DNA from: Chamaea fasciata
Lineage: Eukaryota; Chordata; Aves; Passeriformes; Sylviidae
Assembly: GCA_029207755.1 (NCBI GenBank)
Contig: JARCOQ010000083.1
Coordinates: 186,001 to 250,000, forward strand
Reading direction: 5' to 3'
Length of the DNA: 64,000 nucleotides
The notes under the pieces are model-generated. The model was given only the letters and a program-made list of their open reading frames with translations. It did no database searches and was not told where the DNA came from. Within the stretch, counting starts at the first letter, position 1, and the number at the start of each line of letters is the position of its first letter. Shown here one piece after another: positions 51,186 through 63,170 of this stretch. Both the position numbers and the translations under genes were made by a program.

Positions 51186-53066
51186 ATGGACGCTTGCCTG
51201 AATAGACAAAAGAGCTATGGATCCCAGCTTGACACTGGTCTGGATGGACACCAGAGCCATGGATCCCACTCTGAATGCACACTACTCGTGATGGACACAA
51301 GAGCCATGCATCCCTCTGTGGAAGGAGCCTGGTTTGAAGGCACAGCACAGCCACGCATCCAGATGGACACCAGAGCCGTGGATCCCAACTGGACAGTGGT
51401 CTGGATGGACACCAGAGCCATGGATCCCACTCTGGATGGACCCTGGTACAGATGGACAGCATAGCCATGGATGCAAAGTGGACACTGCTCCAGATGGATA
51501 ATGATCTGGATGGACGCCAAAGCCATGGATCCCACTCTGGATGCACGCTGTTCTTGATGGACACAGGAGTCATGCATGGGTCTGTAGATGGAGCCTGGTA
51601 TGAATGGACAGCACAGCCACGTATCCAGATGGATACTTGTCCAGATGGACAGCAGAGCCGTGGATCTCAAGTGGACAGTGGTCTGGATGGAAACCAGAGC
51701 GATGGATCCCACTGTGGATGGGCTCTGGTATAAATAGACCTCAGAGCCTTGGATCCGAGCTTTACTCTGTTCTGGATAGACTCCAGAGCCATGGATCCGT
51801 CTCTGGATGGATGCTGGTCTGGATGGACAGCAGAGCCATGGATCCAAATTGCAGCCTGGTCTGGATGGATACAAGGGCCATGGATTCCACTCTTGATGGA
51901 CACCTGTGGAGATAGCAACCAGAGGCATGGATCCGACTCGAGATGGACACTGGTCCTGAAGGACAGTGGTCTAGATGGTGACCAGAGCCATTCCTCCCAC
52001 CTTGTATTGACTCTTGCCAGACCCCGAGGCATGGATCCCACTCTGGATGGCCAGTAGTCTGGATGGGCACCAGACCATGGCTCCCCTAACAATGGACACT
52101 TATCTAGACGGATGCCAGAGCCATGGATTCCAGCTGGACAGTGGTGTGGATGGACACCAGAGCAATAGATGCCACTGTGGATGGATACGGGTTTGGATGG
52201 ACATAAGAGCCACGGATCCCAATCTAGATGGACACTGCTGTGAATAGACACCAGTGCCATGGATCCCACTGTGGATGGACACTGGTATGGATAGACATCA
52301 GAGCCTTGGATCCCAGCCTGACTGTGTTCTGGATGGAGAGCAGAGTCTTGGATTGGACTCTGGATGGATACTGCTCCAGATAGACACTAGAGCCACGAAT
52401 CGCACTTTGGATGGATCCCACTCTGGATAGACTCCAGAGCCATGGATCCGTCTCTGGATGGATGCTGGTCTGGATGGACACCCGAGCCATGGATCCAAAT
52501 TGGAGCCTGTTCTGGATGGATACAAGGGCCATGGATTCCACTCTTGATGGACACTTGTGGAGGTAGCAACCAGAGGCATGGATCCGACTCGAGATGGACA
52601 CTGGTCCTGAAGGACAGGGGTCTAGATGGTGACCAGAGCCATTCCTCCCACCTTGTCTTGACTCTTGCCAGACCCCGAGGCATGGATCCCACTCTGGAGG
52701 GCCAGTGGTCTGGATGGGCACCAGACCTCGGATCCCCTATGAATGGACACTGGTCTAGATGGACGCCAGAGCCATGGATTCCAGCTGGACACTGGTGTGG
52801 ATGGACACCAGAGCAATGGATGCCACTGGGGATGGATACTGGTTTGGATGGACATAAGAGCCACGGATCCCAATCTAGATGGACGCTGCTGTGAATAGAC
52901 ACCAGAGCCATGGATCCCACAGTGGATTGACAGAGGTCATGATGGACACCAGAGCAATGGATGCCACTGTGGATGGACACAGGTAGAGATGCACACCAGA
53001 GTAATGGTGTCCGCTCTGGATGGACCCCGGTCAGGATAGACACCAGAACCCTGGCTTCCACTCTGG
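51186..53066 (+). repeat. Module d (1881 bp), A-like
   Basis: The longest clean module. After the anchor portion it reads through sequence closely matching segment A of the Region 1 HOR (GATAATGATCTGG near 51496, ACAGGAGTCATGCATGGG near 51563). It then holds further related material and two divergent monomers. I see only one copy of this length in the window. Confidence 0.8.
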
Positions 53067-54685
53067 ATGGACGCTTGCCTGAATAGACAAAAGAGCTATG
53101 GATCCCAGCTTGACACTGGTCTGGATGGACACCAGAGCCATGGATCCCACTCTGAATGCACACTACTCGTGATGGACACAAGAGCCATGCATCCCTCTGT
53201 GGATGGAGCCTGGTTTGAATGGACAGCACAGCCACGTATCCAGATGGATACTTGTCCTGATGGACAGCAGAGCCGTGGATCTCAAGTGGACAGTGGTCTG
53301 GATGGAATCCAAAGCGATGGATCCCACTGTGGATGGACACTGGTATGGATAGACCTCAGAGCCTGAGATCCGAGCTTTGCTCTATTCTGGATAGACTCCA
53401 GAGCCATGGATCCGTCTCTGGATGGATGCTGGTCTGGATGGACACCCGAACCATGGATCCAAATTGGAGCCTGGTCTGGATGGATACAAGGGCCATGGAT
53501 TCCACTCTGGATGGAAACTTGTGGAGAAAGGGACCAGAGCCATGGATCCGACTCGAGATGGACACTGGTCCTGAATGACAGTGGTCTAGATGGTGACCAG
53601 AGCCATTCCTCACACCTTGTATTGACTCTTGCCAGACCCCGAGGCATGGATCCCACTCTGGATGGCCAGTGGTCTGGATGGGCACCAGACCATGGATCCC
53701 CTATCAATGGACACTGGTCTAGATGGACGCCAGAGCCATGGATTCCAGCTGGACACTGGTGTGGATGGACACCAGAGCAATGGATGCCACTGTGGATGGA
53801 TACTGGTTTGGATGGACATAAGCGCCACAGATCCCAATCTAGATGGACGCTGCTGTGATAGACACCAGTGCCATGGATCCCACTGTGGATGGACACTGGT
53901 ATGGATAGACATCAGAGCCTTGGATCCCAGCTTGACTGTGTTCTGGATGGAGAGCAGAGTCTTGGATTGGACTCTGGATGGATACTGCTCCAGATGGACA
54001 CCAGACCCATGGATCCCACTGTTGGTGGATACTGGTCTGGATGGACTCCAGAGCCATGGATCCGTCCCTGGATGGACACAGTTCTGGATGGACACCAGAG
54101 CCATAGATCCAAATTGGAGCCTGTTCTGGATGGATGCAAGTGCCATGGATTCCACTCTGGATGGATACTGCTCCAGTTAGCAACCAGAGTCATGGATCCG
54201 AATCCAGATGGAGACTGGTCCAGATGGACACTGGTCCAGATGGTGACCAGAGCCATTCCTCCCACCTTGTATTGATAGTGGTCTTGCCAGACCCCGAGGC
54301 ATGGATCCCACTCTGGATGGCCAGTGGTCTGGATGGGCACCAGACCATGGATCCCCTATGAATGGACACTGGTCTAGATGGACGCCAGAGCCATGGATTC
54401 CAGCTGGACACTGGTGTGGATGGACACCAGAGCCATGGATGCCACTGTGGATGGATACTGGTTTGGATGGACATAAGAGCCATGGATCCCAATCTGGATG
54501 GACGCTGCTGTGAATAGACCCCAGAGCCATGGATCCCACAGTGGATTGACAGTGGTCAGGATGGACACCAGAGCAATGGATGCCACTGTGGATGGACACA
54601 GGTAGAGATGCACACCAGAGTAATGGTGTCCGCTCTGGATGGACACTGGTCTGGATAGACAGCAGAACCCTGGCTTCCACTCTGG
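53067..54685 (+). repeat. Module b (1619 bp), copy 2
   Basis: Same length and layout as 48749-50367 and 55926-57544. The boundary with the next a module lies at the anchor at 54686. Confidence 0.85.
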
Positions 54686-55925
54686 ATGGACGCTTGCCTG
54701 AATAGACAAAAGAGCTATGGATCCCAGCTTGACACTGGTCTGGATGGACACCAGAGCCATGGATCCCACTCTGAATGCACACTACTCGTGATGGACACAA
54801 GAGCCATGCATCCCTCTGTGGATGGAGCCTGGTTTGAAGGCACAGCACAGCCACGCATCCAGATGGACACCAGAGCCGTGGATCCCAACTGGACAGTGGT
54901 CTGGATGGACACCAGAGCCATGGATCCCACTCTGGATGGACCCTGGTACAGATGGACAGCATAGCCATGTATGCAAAGTGGACACTGCTCCAGTTGGATA
55001 ATGATATGGATGGACGCCAAAGCCATGGATCCCACTCTGGATGCACGCTCTTCTCGATGGACACAAGAGTTATGCATACGTCTGTAGATGAAGCCTGGTA
55101 TGAATGGACAGCACAGCCACATATCCAGATGGATACTTGTCAAGATGGACGGCAGAGCCGTGGATCCTGCTGTGGATGGACACTGGTATGGATCGATATC
55201 AAAGCCTTAGATCCCAGGTTGACTCTGTTCTGGATAGAGAGCAGAGTCCTGGATTGGACTCTGGATGGATACTGCTCCAGATGGACACCAGAGCCATGGA
55301 TCCGTCTCTGGATGGACACTGTCCTAGATGGACACCAGAGCCATGGATCCAAATTGGAGCCTGGTCTGGATGGATACAAAGGCCATGGATTCCACTCTTG
55401 ATGGACACTGGTGGAGATAGCAATCAGAGCCATGGATCCGACACGAGATGGACACTGGTCCACATGGACACTGGTCCAGATGGTGACCAGAGCCATTCCT
55501 CCCACCTTGTATTGATAGTGGTCTTGCCAGACCCCGAGGCATGGATCCCACTCTGGATGGCCAGTGGTCTGGATAGGCACCAGACCTCGGATCCCCTATG
55601 AATGGACACTGGTCTAGATGGACGCCAGAGCCATGGATTCCAGCTGGACACTGGTGTGGATGGACACCAGAGCCATGGATGCCACAGGGGATGGATACTG
55701 GTTTGGATGGACATAAGAGCCACGGATCCCAATCTAGATGGACGCTGCTGTGAATAGACACCAGAGCCATGGATCCCACAGTGGATTGACAGTGGTCAGG
55801 ATGGACACCAGAGCAATGGATGCCACTGTGGATGGACACAGGTAGAGATGCACACCAGAGTAATGGTGTCCGCTCTGGATGGACCCCGGTCAGGATAGAC
55901 AGCAGAACCCTGGCTTCCACTCTGG
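54686..55925 (+). repeat. Module a (1240 bp)
   Basis: Very similar to 47514-48748, 7172 bp upstream, but with the 46-bp divergent-monomer form near 55.51 kb, which explains the extra 5 bp. Confidence 0.85.
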
Positions 55926-57544
55926 ATGGACGCTTGCCTGAATAGACAAAAGAGCTATGGATCCCAGCTTGACACTGGTCTGGATGGACACCAGAGCCAT
56001 GGATCCCACTCTGAATGCACACTACTCGTGATGGACACAAGAGCCATGCATCCCTCTGTGGATGGAGCCTGGTTTGAATGGACAGCACAGCCACGTATCC
56101 AGATGGATACTTGTCCTGATGGACAGCAGAGCCGTGGATCTCAAGTGGACAGTGGTCTGGATGGAATCCAAAGCGATGGATCCCACTGTGGATGGACACT
56201 GGTATGGATAGACCTCAGAGCCTTAGATCCGAGCTTTGCTCTGTTCTGGATAGACTCCAGAGCCATGGATCCGTCTCTGGATGGATGCTGGTCTGGATGG
56301 ACACCCGAGCCATGGATCCAAATTGGAGCCTGGTCTGGATGGATACAAGGGCCATGGATTCCACTCTTGATGGAAACTTGTGGAGAAAGGGAACAGAGGC
56401 ATGGATCCGACTCGAGATGGACACTGGTCCTGAATGACAGTGGTCTAGATGGTGACCAGAGCCGTTCCTCCCACCTTGTATTGACTCTTGCCAGACCCCG
56501 AGGCATGGATCCCACTCTGGATGGCCAGTGGTCTGGATGGGCACCAGACCATGGCTCCCCTATGAATGGACGCTGGTCTAGATGGACGCCAGAGCCATGG
56601 ATTCCAGCTGGACACTGGTGTGGATGGACACCAGAGCAATGGATGCCACTGTGGATGGATACTGGTTTGGATGGACATAAGTGCCACAGATCCCAATCTA
56701 GATGGACGCTGCTGTGATAGACACCAGTGCCATGGATCCCACTGTGGATGGACACTGGTATGGATAGACATCAGAGCCTTGGATCCCAGCTTGACTGTGT
56801 TCTGGATGGAGAGCAGAGTCTTGGATTGGACTCTGGATGGATACTGCTCCAGATGGACACCAGACCCATGGATCCCACTGTTGGTGGATACTGGTCTGGA
56901 TGGACTCCAGAGCCATGGATCCGTCCCTGGATGGACACAGTTCTGGATGGACACCAGAGCCATAGATCCAAATTGGAGCCTGTTCTGGATGGATGCAAGG
57001 GCCATGGATTCCACTCTGGATGGATACTGCTCCAGTTAGCAACCAGAGTCATGGATCCGAATCCAGATGGAGACTGGTCCAGATGGACACTGCTCCAGAT
57101 GGTGACCAGAGCCATTCCTAACACCTTGTATTGATAGTGGTCTAGCCAGACCCTGAGGCATGGATCCCACTCTGGATGGCCAGTGGTCTGGATGGGCCCC
57201 AGACCATGGATCCCCTATGAATGGACACTGGTCTAGATGGATGCCAGAGCCATGGATTCCAGCTGGACACTGGTGTGGATGGACACCAGAGCAATGGATG
57301 CCACTGCGGATGGATACTGGTTTGGATGGACATAAGAGCCACGGATCCCAATCTGGATGGACGCTGCTGTGAATAGACCCCAGAGCCATGGAACCCACAG
57401 TGGATTGACAGTGGTCAGGATGGACACCAGAGCAATGGATGCCACTGTGGATGGACACAGGTAGAGATGCACACCAGAGTAATGGTGTCCGCTCTGGATG
57501 GAGCCCAGTCAGGATAGACAGCAGAACCCTGGCTTCCACTCCGG
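55926..57544 (+). repeat. Module b (1619 bp), copy 3
   Basis: Third copy of module b. With the preceding module it forms an a-b pair that echoes 47514-50367. Confidence 0.85.
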
Positions 57545-58784
57545 ATGGACGCTTGCCTGAATAGACAAAAGAGCTATGGATCCCAGCTTGACACTGGTCT
57601 GGATGGACACCAGAGCCATGGATCCCACTCTGAATGCACACTACTCGTGATGGACACAAGAGCCATGCATCCCTCTGTGGATGGAGCCTGGTTTGAATGG
57701 ACAGCACAGCCACGCATCCAGATGGACACCAGAGCCGTGGATCCCAACTGGACAGTGGTCTGGATGGACACTAGAGCCATGGGTCCCACTCTGGATGGAC
57801 CCTGGTACAGATGGACAGCATAGCCATGTATGCAAAGTGGACACTGCTCCAGCTGGATAATGATCTGGATGGACGCCAAAGCCATGGATCCCACTCTGGA
57901 TGCACGCTCTTCTCGATGGACACAAGAGTTATGCATACGTCTGTAGATGAAGCCTGGTATGAATGGACAGCACAGCCACATATCCAGATGGATACTTGTC
58001 AAGATGGACGGCAGAGCCGTGGATCCTGCTGTGGATGGACACTGGTATGGATCGATATCAAAGCTTTAGATCCCAGGATGACTCTGTTCTGGATAGAGAG
58101 CAGAGTCCTGGATTGGACTCTGGATGGATACTGCTCCAGATGGACACCAGAGCCATGGATCTGTCTCTGGATGGACACTGTCCTAGATGGACACCAGAGC
58201 CATGGATCCAAATTGGAGCCTGGTCTGGATGGATACAAGGGCCACAGATTCCACTCTTGATGGACACTGGTGGAGATAGCAATCAGAGCCATGGATCCGA
58301 CACGAGATGGACACTGGTCCACATGGACACTGGTCCAGATGGTGACCAGAGCCATTCCTCCCACCTTGTATTGATAGTGGTCTTGCCAGACCCCGAGGCA
58401 TGGATCCCACTCTGGATGGCCAGTGGTCTGGATAGGCACCAGACCTCGGATCCCCTATGAATGGACACTGGTCTAGATGGACGCCAGAGCCATGGATTCC
58501 AGCTGGACACTGGTGTGGATGGACACCAGAGTAATGGATGCCACTGGGGATGGATACTGGTTTGGATGGACATAAGAGCCACGGATCCCAATCTAGATGG
58601 TCAGTGCTGTGAATAGACACCAGAGCCATGGATCCCACAGTGGATTGACAGTGGTCAGGATGGACACCAGAGCAATGGATGCCACTGTGGATGGACACAG
58701 GTAGAGATGCACACCAGAGTAATGGTGTCCGCTCTGGATGGAGCCCGGTCAGGATAGACAGCAGAACCCTGGCTTCCACTCTGG
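57545..58784 (+). repeat. Module a (1240 bp)
   Basis: Module a with GAATGGACAGC in place of the usual GAAGGCACAGC near 57.7 kb, so it is a mosaic with other module types. Confidence 0.83.
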
Positions 58785-59601
58785 ATGGACGCTTGCCTGA
58801 ATAGACAAAAGAGCTATGGATCCCAGCTTGACACTGGTCTGGATGGACACCAGAGCCATGGATCCCACTCTGAATGCACACTACTCGTGATGGACACAAG
58901 AGCCATGCATCCCTTTGTGGATGGAGCCTGGTTTCAACGGACAGCACAGCCACGCATCCAGATGGACACCAGAGCCGTGGATCCCAACTGGACAGTGGTC
59001 TCGATGGACAACAGAGCAATAGATCCAAATTGGAGCCTGGTCTGGATGGATGCAAGGGCCATGGATTCCACTCTGGATGGATACTGCTCCAGTTAGCAAC
59101 CAGAGTCATGGATCCGAATCCAGATGGAGACTGGTCCAGATGGACACTGCTCCAGATGGTCACTAGAGCCATTCCTCTCACCTTGTATTGATAGTGGTCT
59201 TGCCAGACCCCGAGGCATGGATCCCACTCTGGATGGCCAGTGGTCTGGATGGGCCCCAGACCATGGATCCCCTATGAATGGACACTGGTCTAGACGGACG
59301 CAAAAGCCATGGATTCCAGCTGGACACTGGTGTGGATGGACACCAGAGCAATGGATGCCACTGTGGATGGATACTGGTTTGGATGGACATAAGAGCCACG
59401 GATCCCAATCTGGATGGACGCTGCTGTGAATAGACCCCAGAGCCATGGAACCCACAGTGGATTGACAGTGGTCAGGATGGACACCAGAGCAATGGATGCC
59501 ACTGTGGATGGACACAGGTAGAGATGCACACCAGAGTAATGGTGTCCGCTCTGGATGGACACTGGTCTGGATAGACAGCAGAACCCTGGCTTCCACTCTG
59601 G
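58785..59601 (+). repeat. Module c (817 bp)
   Basis: Same size as the c modules at 40.7 and 43.0 kb and shares GTGGTCTCGATGGACAAC with them, but the anchor keeps GGACGCTTGCC where those copies have GGAAACTTGCC. Confidence 0.83.
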
Positions 59602-60841
59602 ATGGACGCTTGCCTGAATAGACAAAAGAGCTATGGATCCCAGCTTGACACTGGTCTGGATGGACACCAGAGCCATGGATCCCACTCTGAATGCACACTA
59701 CTCGTGATGGACACAAGAGCCATGCAATCCTCTGTGGATGGAGCCTGGTTTGAAGGCACAGCACAGCCACGCATCCAGATGGACACCAGAGCCGTGGATC
59801 CCAACTGGACAGTGGTCTGGATGGACACCAGAGCCATGGATCCCACTCTGGATGGACCCTGGTACAGATGGACAGCATAGCCATGTATGCAAAGTGGACA
59901 CTGCTCCAGTTGGATAATGATATGGATGGACGCCAAAGCCATGGATCCCACTCTGGATGCACGCTCTTCTCGATGGACACAAGAGTTATGCATACGTCTG
60001 TAGATGAAGCCTGGTATGAATGGACAGCACAGCCACATATCCAGATGGATACTTGTCAAGATGGACGGCAGAGCCGTGGATCGTGCTGTGGCTGGACACT
60101 GGTATAGATCGATATCAAAGCCTTAGATCCCAGGTTGACTCTGTTCTGGATAGAGAGCAGAGTCCTGGATTGGACTCTGGATGGATACTGCTCCTGATGG
60201 ACACCAGAGCCATGGATCTGTCTCTGGATGGACACTGTCCTAGATGGACACCAGAGCCATGGATCCAAATTGGAGCCTGGTCTGGATGGATACAAGGGCC
60301 ACGGATTCCACTCTTGATGGACACTGGTGGAGATAGCAATCAGAGCCATGGATCCGACACGAGATGGACACTGGTCCACATGGACACTGGTCCATATGGT
60401 GACCAGAGCCATTCCTCCCACCTTGTATTGATAGTGGTCTTGCCAGACCCCGAGGCATGGATCCCACTCTGGATGGCCAGTGGTCTGGATAGGCACCAGA
60501 CCTCGGATCCCCTATGAATGGACACTGGTCTTGATGGACGCCAGAGCCATGGATTCCAGCTGGACACTGGTGTGGATGGACACCAGAGCAATGGATGCCA
60601 CTGGGGATGGATAATGGTTTGGAAGGACATAAGAGCCACGGATCCCAATCTAGATGGACGCTGCTGTGAATAGACACCAGAGCCATGGATCCCACAGTGG
60701 ATTGACGGTGGTCAGGATGGACCCCAGAGCAATGGATGCCACTGTGGATGGACACAGGTAGAGGTGCACACCAGAGTAATGGTGTCCGCTCTGGATGGAC
60801 CCCGGTCAGGATAGACACCAGAACCCTGGCTTCCACTCTGG
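59602..60841 (+). repeat. Module a (1240 bp)
   Basis: Standard a module with GAAGGCACAGC. With the following e module it forms the first 2329-bp a+e pair. Confidence 0.85.
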
Positions 60842-61930
60842 ATGGACGCTTGCCTGAATAGACAAAAGAGCTATGGATCCCAGCTTGACACTGGTCTGGA
60901 TGGACACCAGAGCCATGGATCCCACTCTGAATGCACACTACTCGTGATGGACACAAGAGCCATGCATCCCTCTGTGGATGGAGCCTGGTTTGAATGGACA
61001 GCACAGCCACGAATCCAGATGGACATCAGAGCCGTGGATCCCAACTGCAAAGTGGTCTGGATGGACACCAGTGCCATGGATCCCACTGTGGATGGACCCT
61101 GGTACAGATGGACAGCATAGCCATGGATGCATAATGGACACTGCTCCAGATGGATAATGATCTGGATGGACGCCAATGCCATGGATCCCACTCTGGAGGC
61201 ACGCTCTTCTTGATGGACACAGGAGTCATGCATGGGTCTGTAGATGGAGCCTGGTATGAATGGACAGCACAGCCACGTATCCAGATGGATACTTGTCCTG
61301 ATGGACAGCAGAGCCGTGGATCTCAAGTGGACAGTGGTCTGGATGGAATCCAAAGCGATGGATCCCACTGTGGATGGACACTGGTATGGATAGACCTCAG
61401 AGCCTGAGATCCGAGCTTTGCTCTGTTCTGGATAGACTCCAGAGCCATGGATCCGGCTTTGGATGGATGCTGGTCTGGATGGACACCCGAGCCATGGATC
61501 CAAATTGGAGCCTGGTCTGGATGGATACAAGGGCCATGGATTCCACTCTTGATGGAAACTTGTGGAGAAAGCAACCAGAGCCATGGAACCGACTCGAGAT
61601 GGACACTGGTCCTGAAGGACAGTGGTCTAGATGGTGACCAGAGCCATTCCTCCCACCTTGTATTGACTCTTGCCAGACCCCGAGGCATGGATCCCACTTT
61701 GGATGGCCAGTGGTCTGGATGGGCACCAGACCATGGATCCCCTATGAATGGACACTGGTCTAGATGGACGCCAGAGCCATGGATTCCAGCTGGACACTGG
61801 TGTGGATGGACACCAGAGCAATGGATGCCACTGTGGATGGACACAGGTAGAGATGCACACCAGAGTAATGGTGTTCCCTCTGGATGGACACTGGTCTGGA
61901 TAGACAGCAGAACCCTGGCTTCCACTCTGG
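60842..61930 (+). repeat. Module e (1089 bp), A-like
   Basis: Starts at an anchor and soon enters sequence matching segment A of the Region 1 HOR (GGATAATGATCTGG near 61151, CGCCAATGCC near 61170). It carries CACGAATCC and GGACATCAGAG, variants seen again only in the copy starting at 63171. Confidence 0.85.
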
Positions 61931-63170
61931 ATGGACGCTTGCCTGAATAGACAAAAGAGCTATGGATCCCAGCTTGACACTGGTCTGGATGGACACCAGA
62001 GCCATGGATCCCACTCTGAATGCACACTACTCGTGATGGACACAAGAGCCATGCAACCCTCTGTGGATGGAGCCTGGTTTGAAGGCACAGCACAGCCACG
62101 CATCCAGATGGACACCAGAGCCGTGGATCCCAACTGGACAGTGGTCTGGATGGACACCAGAGCCATGGATCCCACTCTGGATGGACCCTGGTACAGATGG
62201 ACAGCATAGCCATGTATGCAAAGTGGACACTGCTCCAGTTGGATAATGATATGGATGGACGCCAAAGCCATGGATCCCACTCTGGATGCACGCTCTTCTC
62301 GATGGACACAAGAGTTATGCATACATCTGTGAATGAAGCCTGGAATGAATGTACAGCACAGCCACATATCCAGATGGATACTTGTCAAGATGGACGGCAG
62401 AGCCGTGGATCATTCTGTGGATGGACACTGGTATGGATCAATATCAAAGCCTTAGATTCCAGGTTGACTCTGCTCTGGATGGAGAGCAGAGTCCTGGATT
62501 GGACTCTGGATGGATACTGCTCCAGATGGACACCAGAGCCATGCATCCGTCTCTGGATGGACAGTGTCCTAGATGGACACCAGAGCCATGGATCCAAACT
62601 GGAGCCTGGTCTGGATGGATACAAGGGCCACGGATTCCACTCTTGATGGACACTGGTGGAGATAGCAATCAGAGCCATGGATCCGACACGAGATGGACAC
62701 CGGTCCACATGGACACTGGTCCAGATGGTGACCAGAGCCATTCCTCCCACCTTGTATTGATAGTGGTCTTGACAGACCCCGAGGCATGGATCCCACTCTG
62801 GATGGCCAGTGGTCTGTATGGGCACCAGACCATGGATCCCCTATGAATGGACACTGGTCTTGATGGACGCCAGAGCCATGGATTCCAGCTGGACACTGGT
62901 GTGGATGGACACCAGAGCAATGGATGCCACTGGGGATGGATAATGGTTTGGAAGGACATAAGAGCCACGGATCCCAATCTAGATGGACGCTGCTGTGAAT
63001 AGACACCAGAGCCATGGATCCCACAGTGGATTGACGGTGGTCAGGATGGACCCCAGAGCAATGGATGCCACTGTGGATGGACACAGGTAGAGGTGCACAC
63101 CAGAGTAATGGTGTCCGCTCTGGATGGACCCCGGTCAGGATAGACACCAGAACCCTGGCTTCCACTCTGG
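61931..63170 (+). repeat. Module a (1240 bp)
   Basis: Module a lying 2329 bp after the a module at 59602, with somewhat more private changes near 62330-62460. Confidence 0.85.
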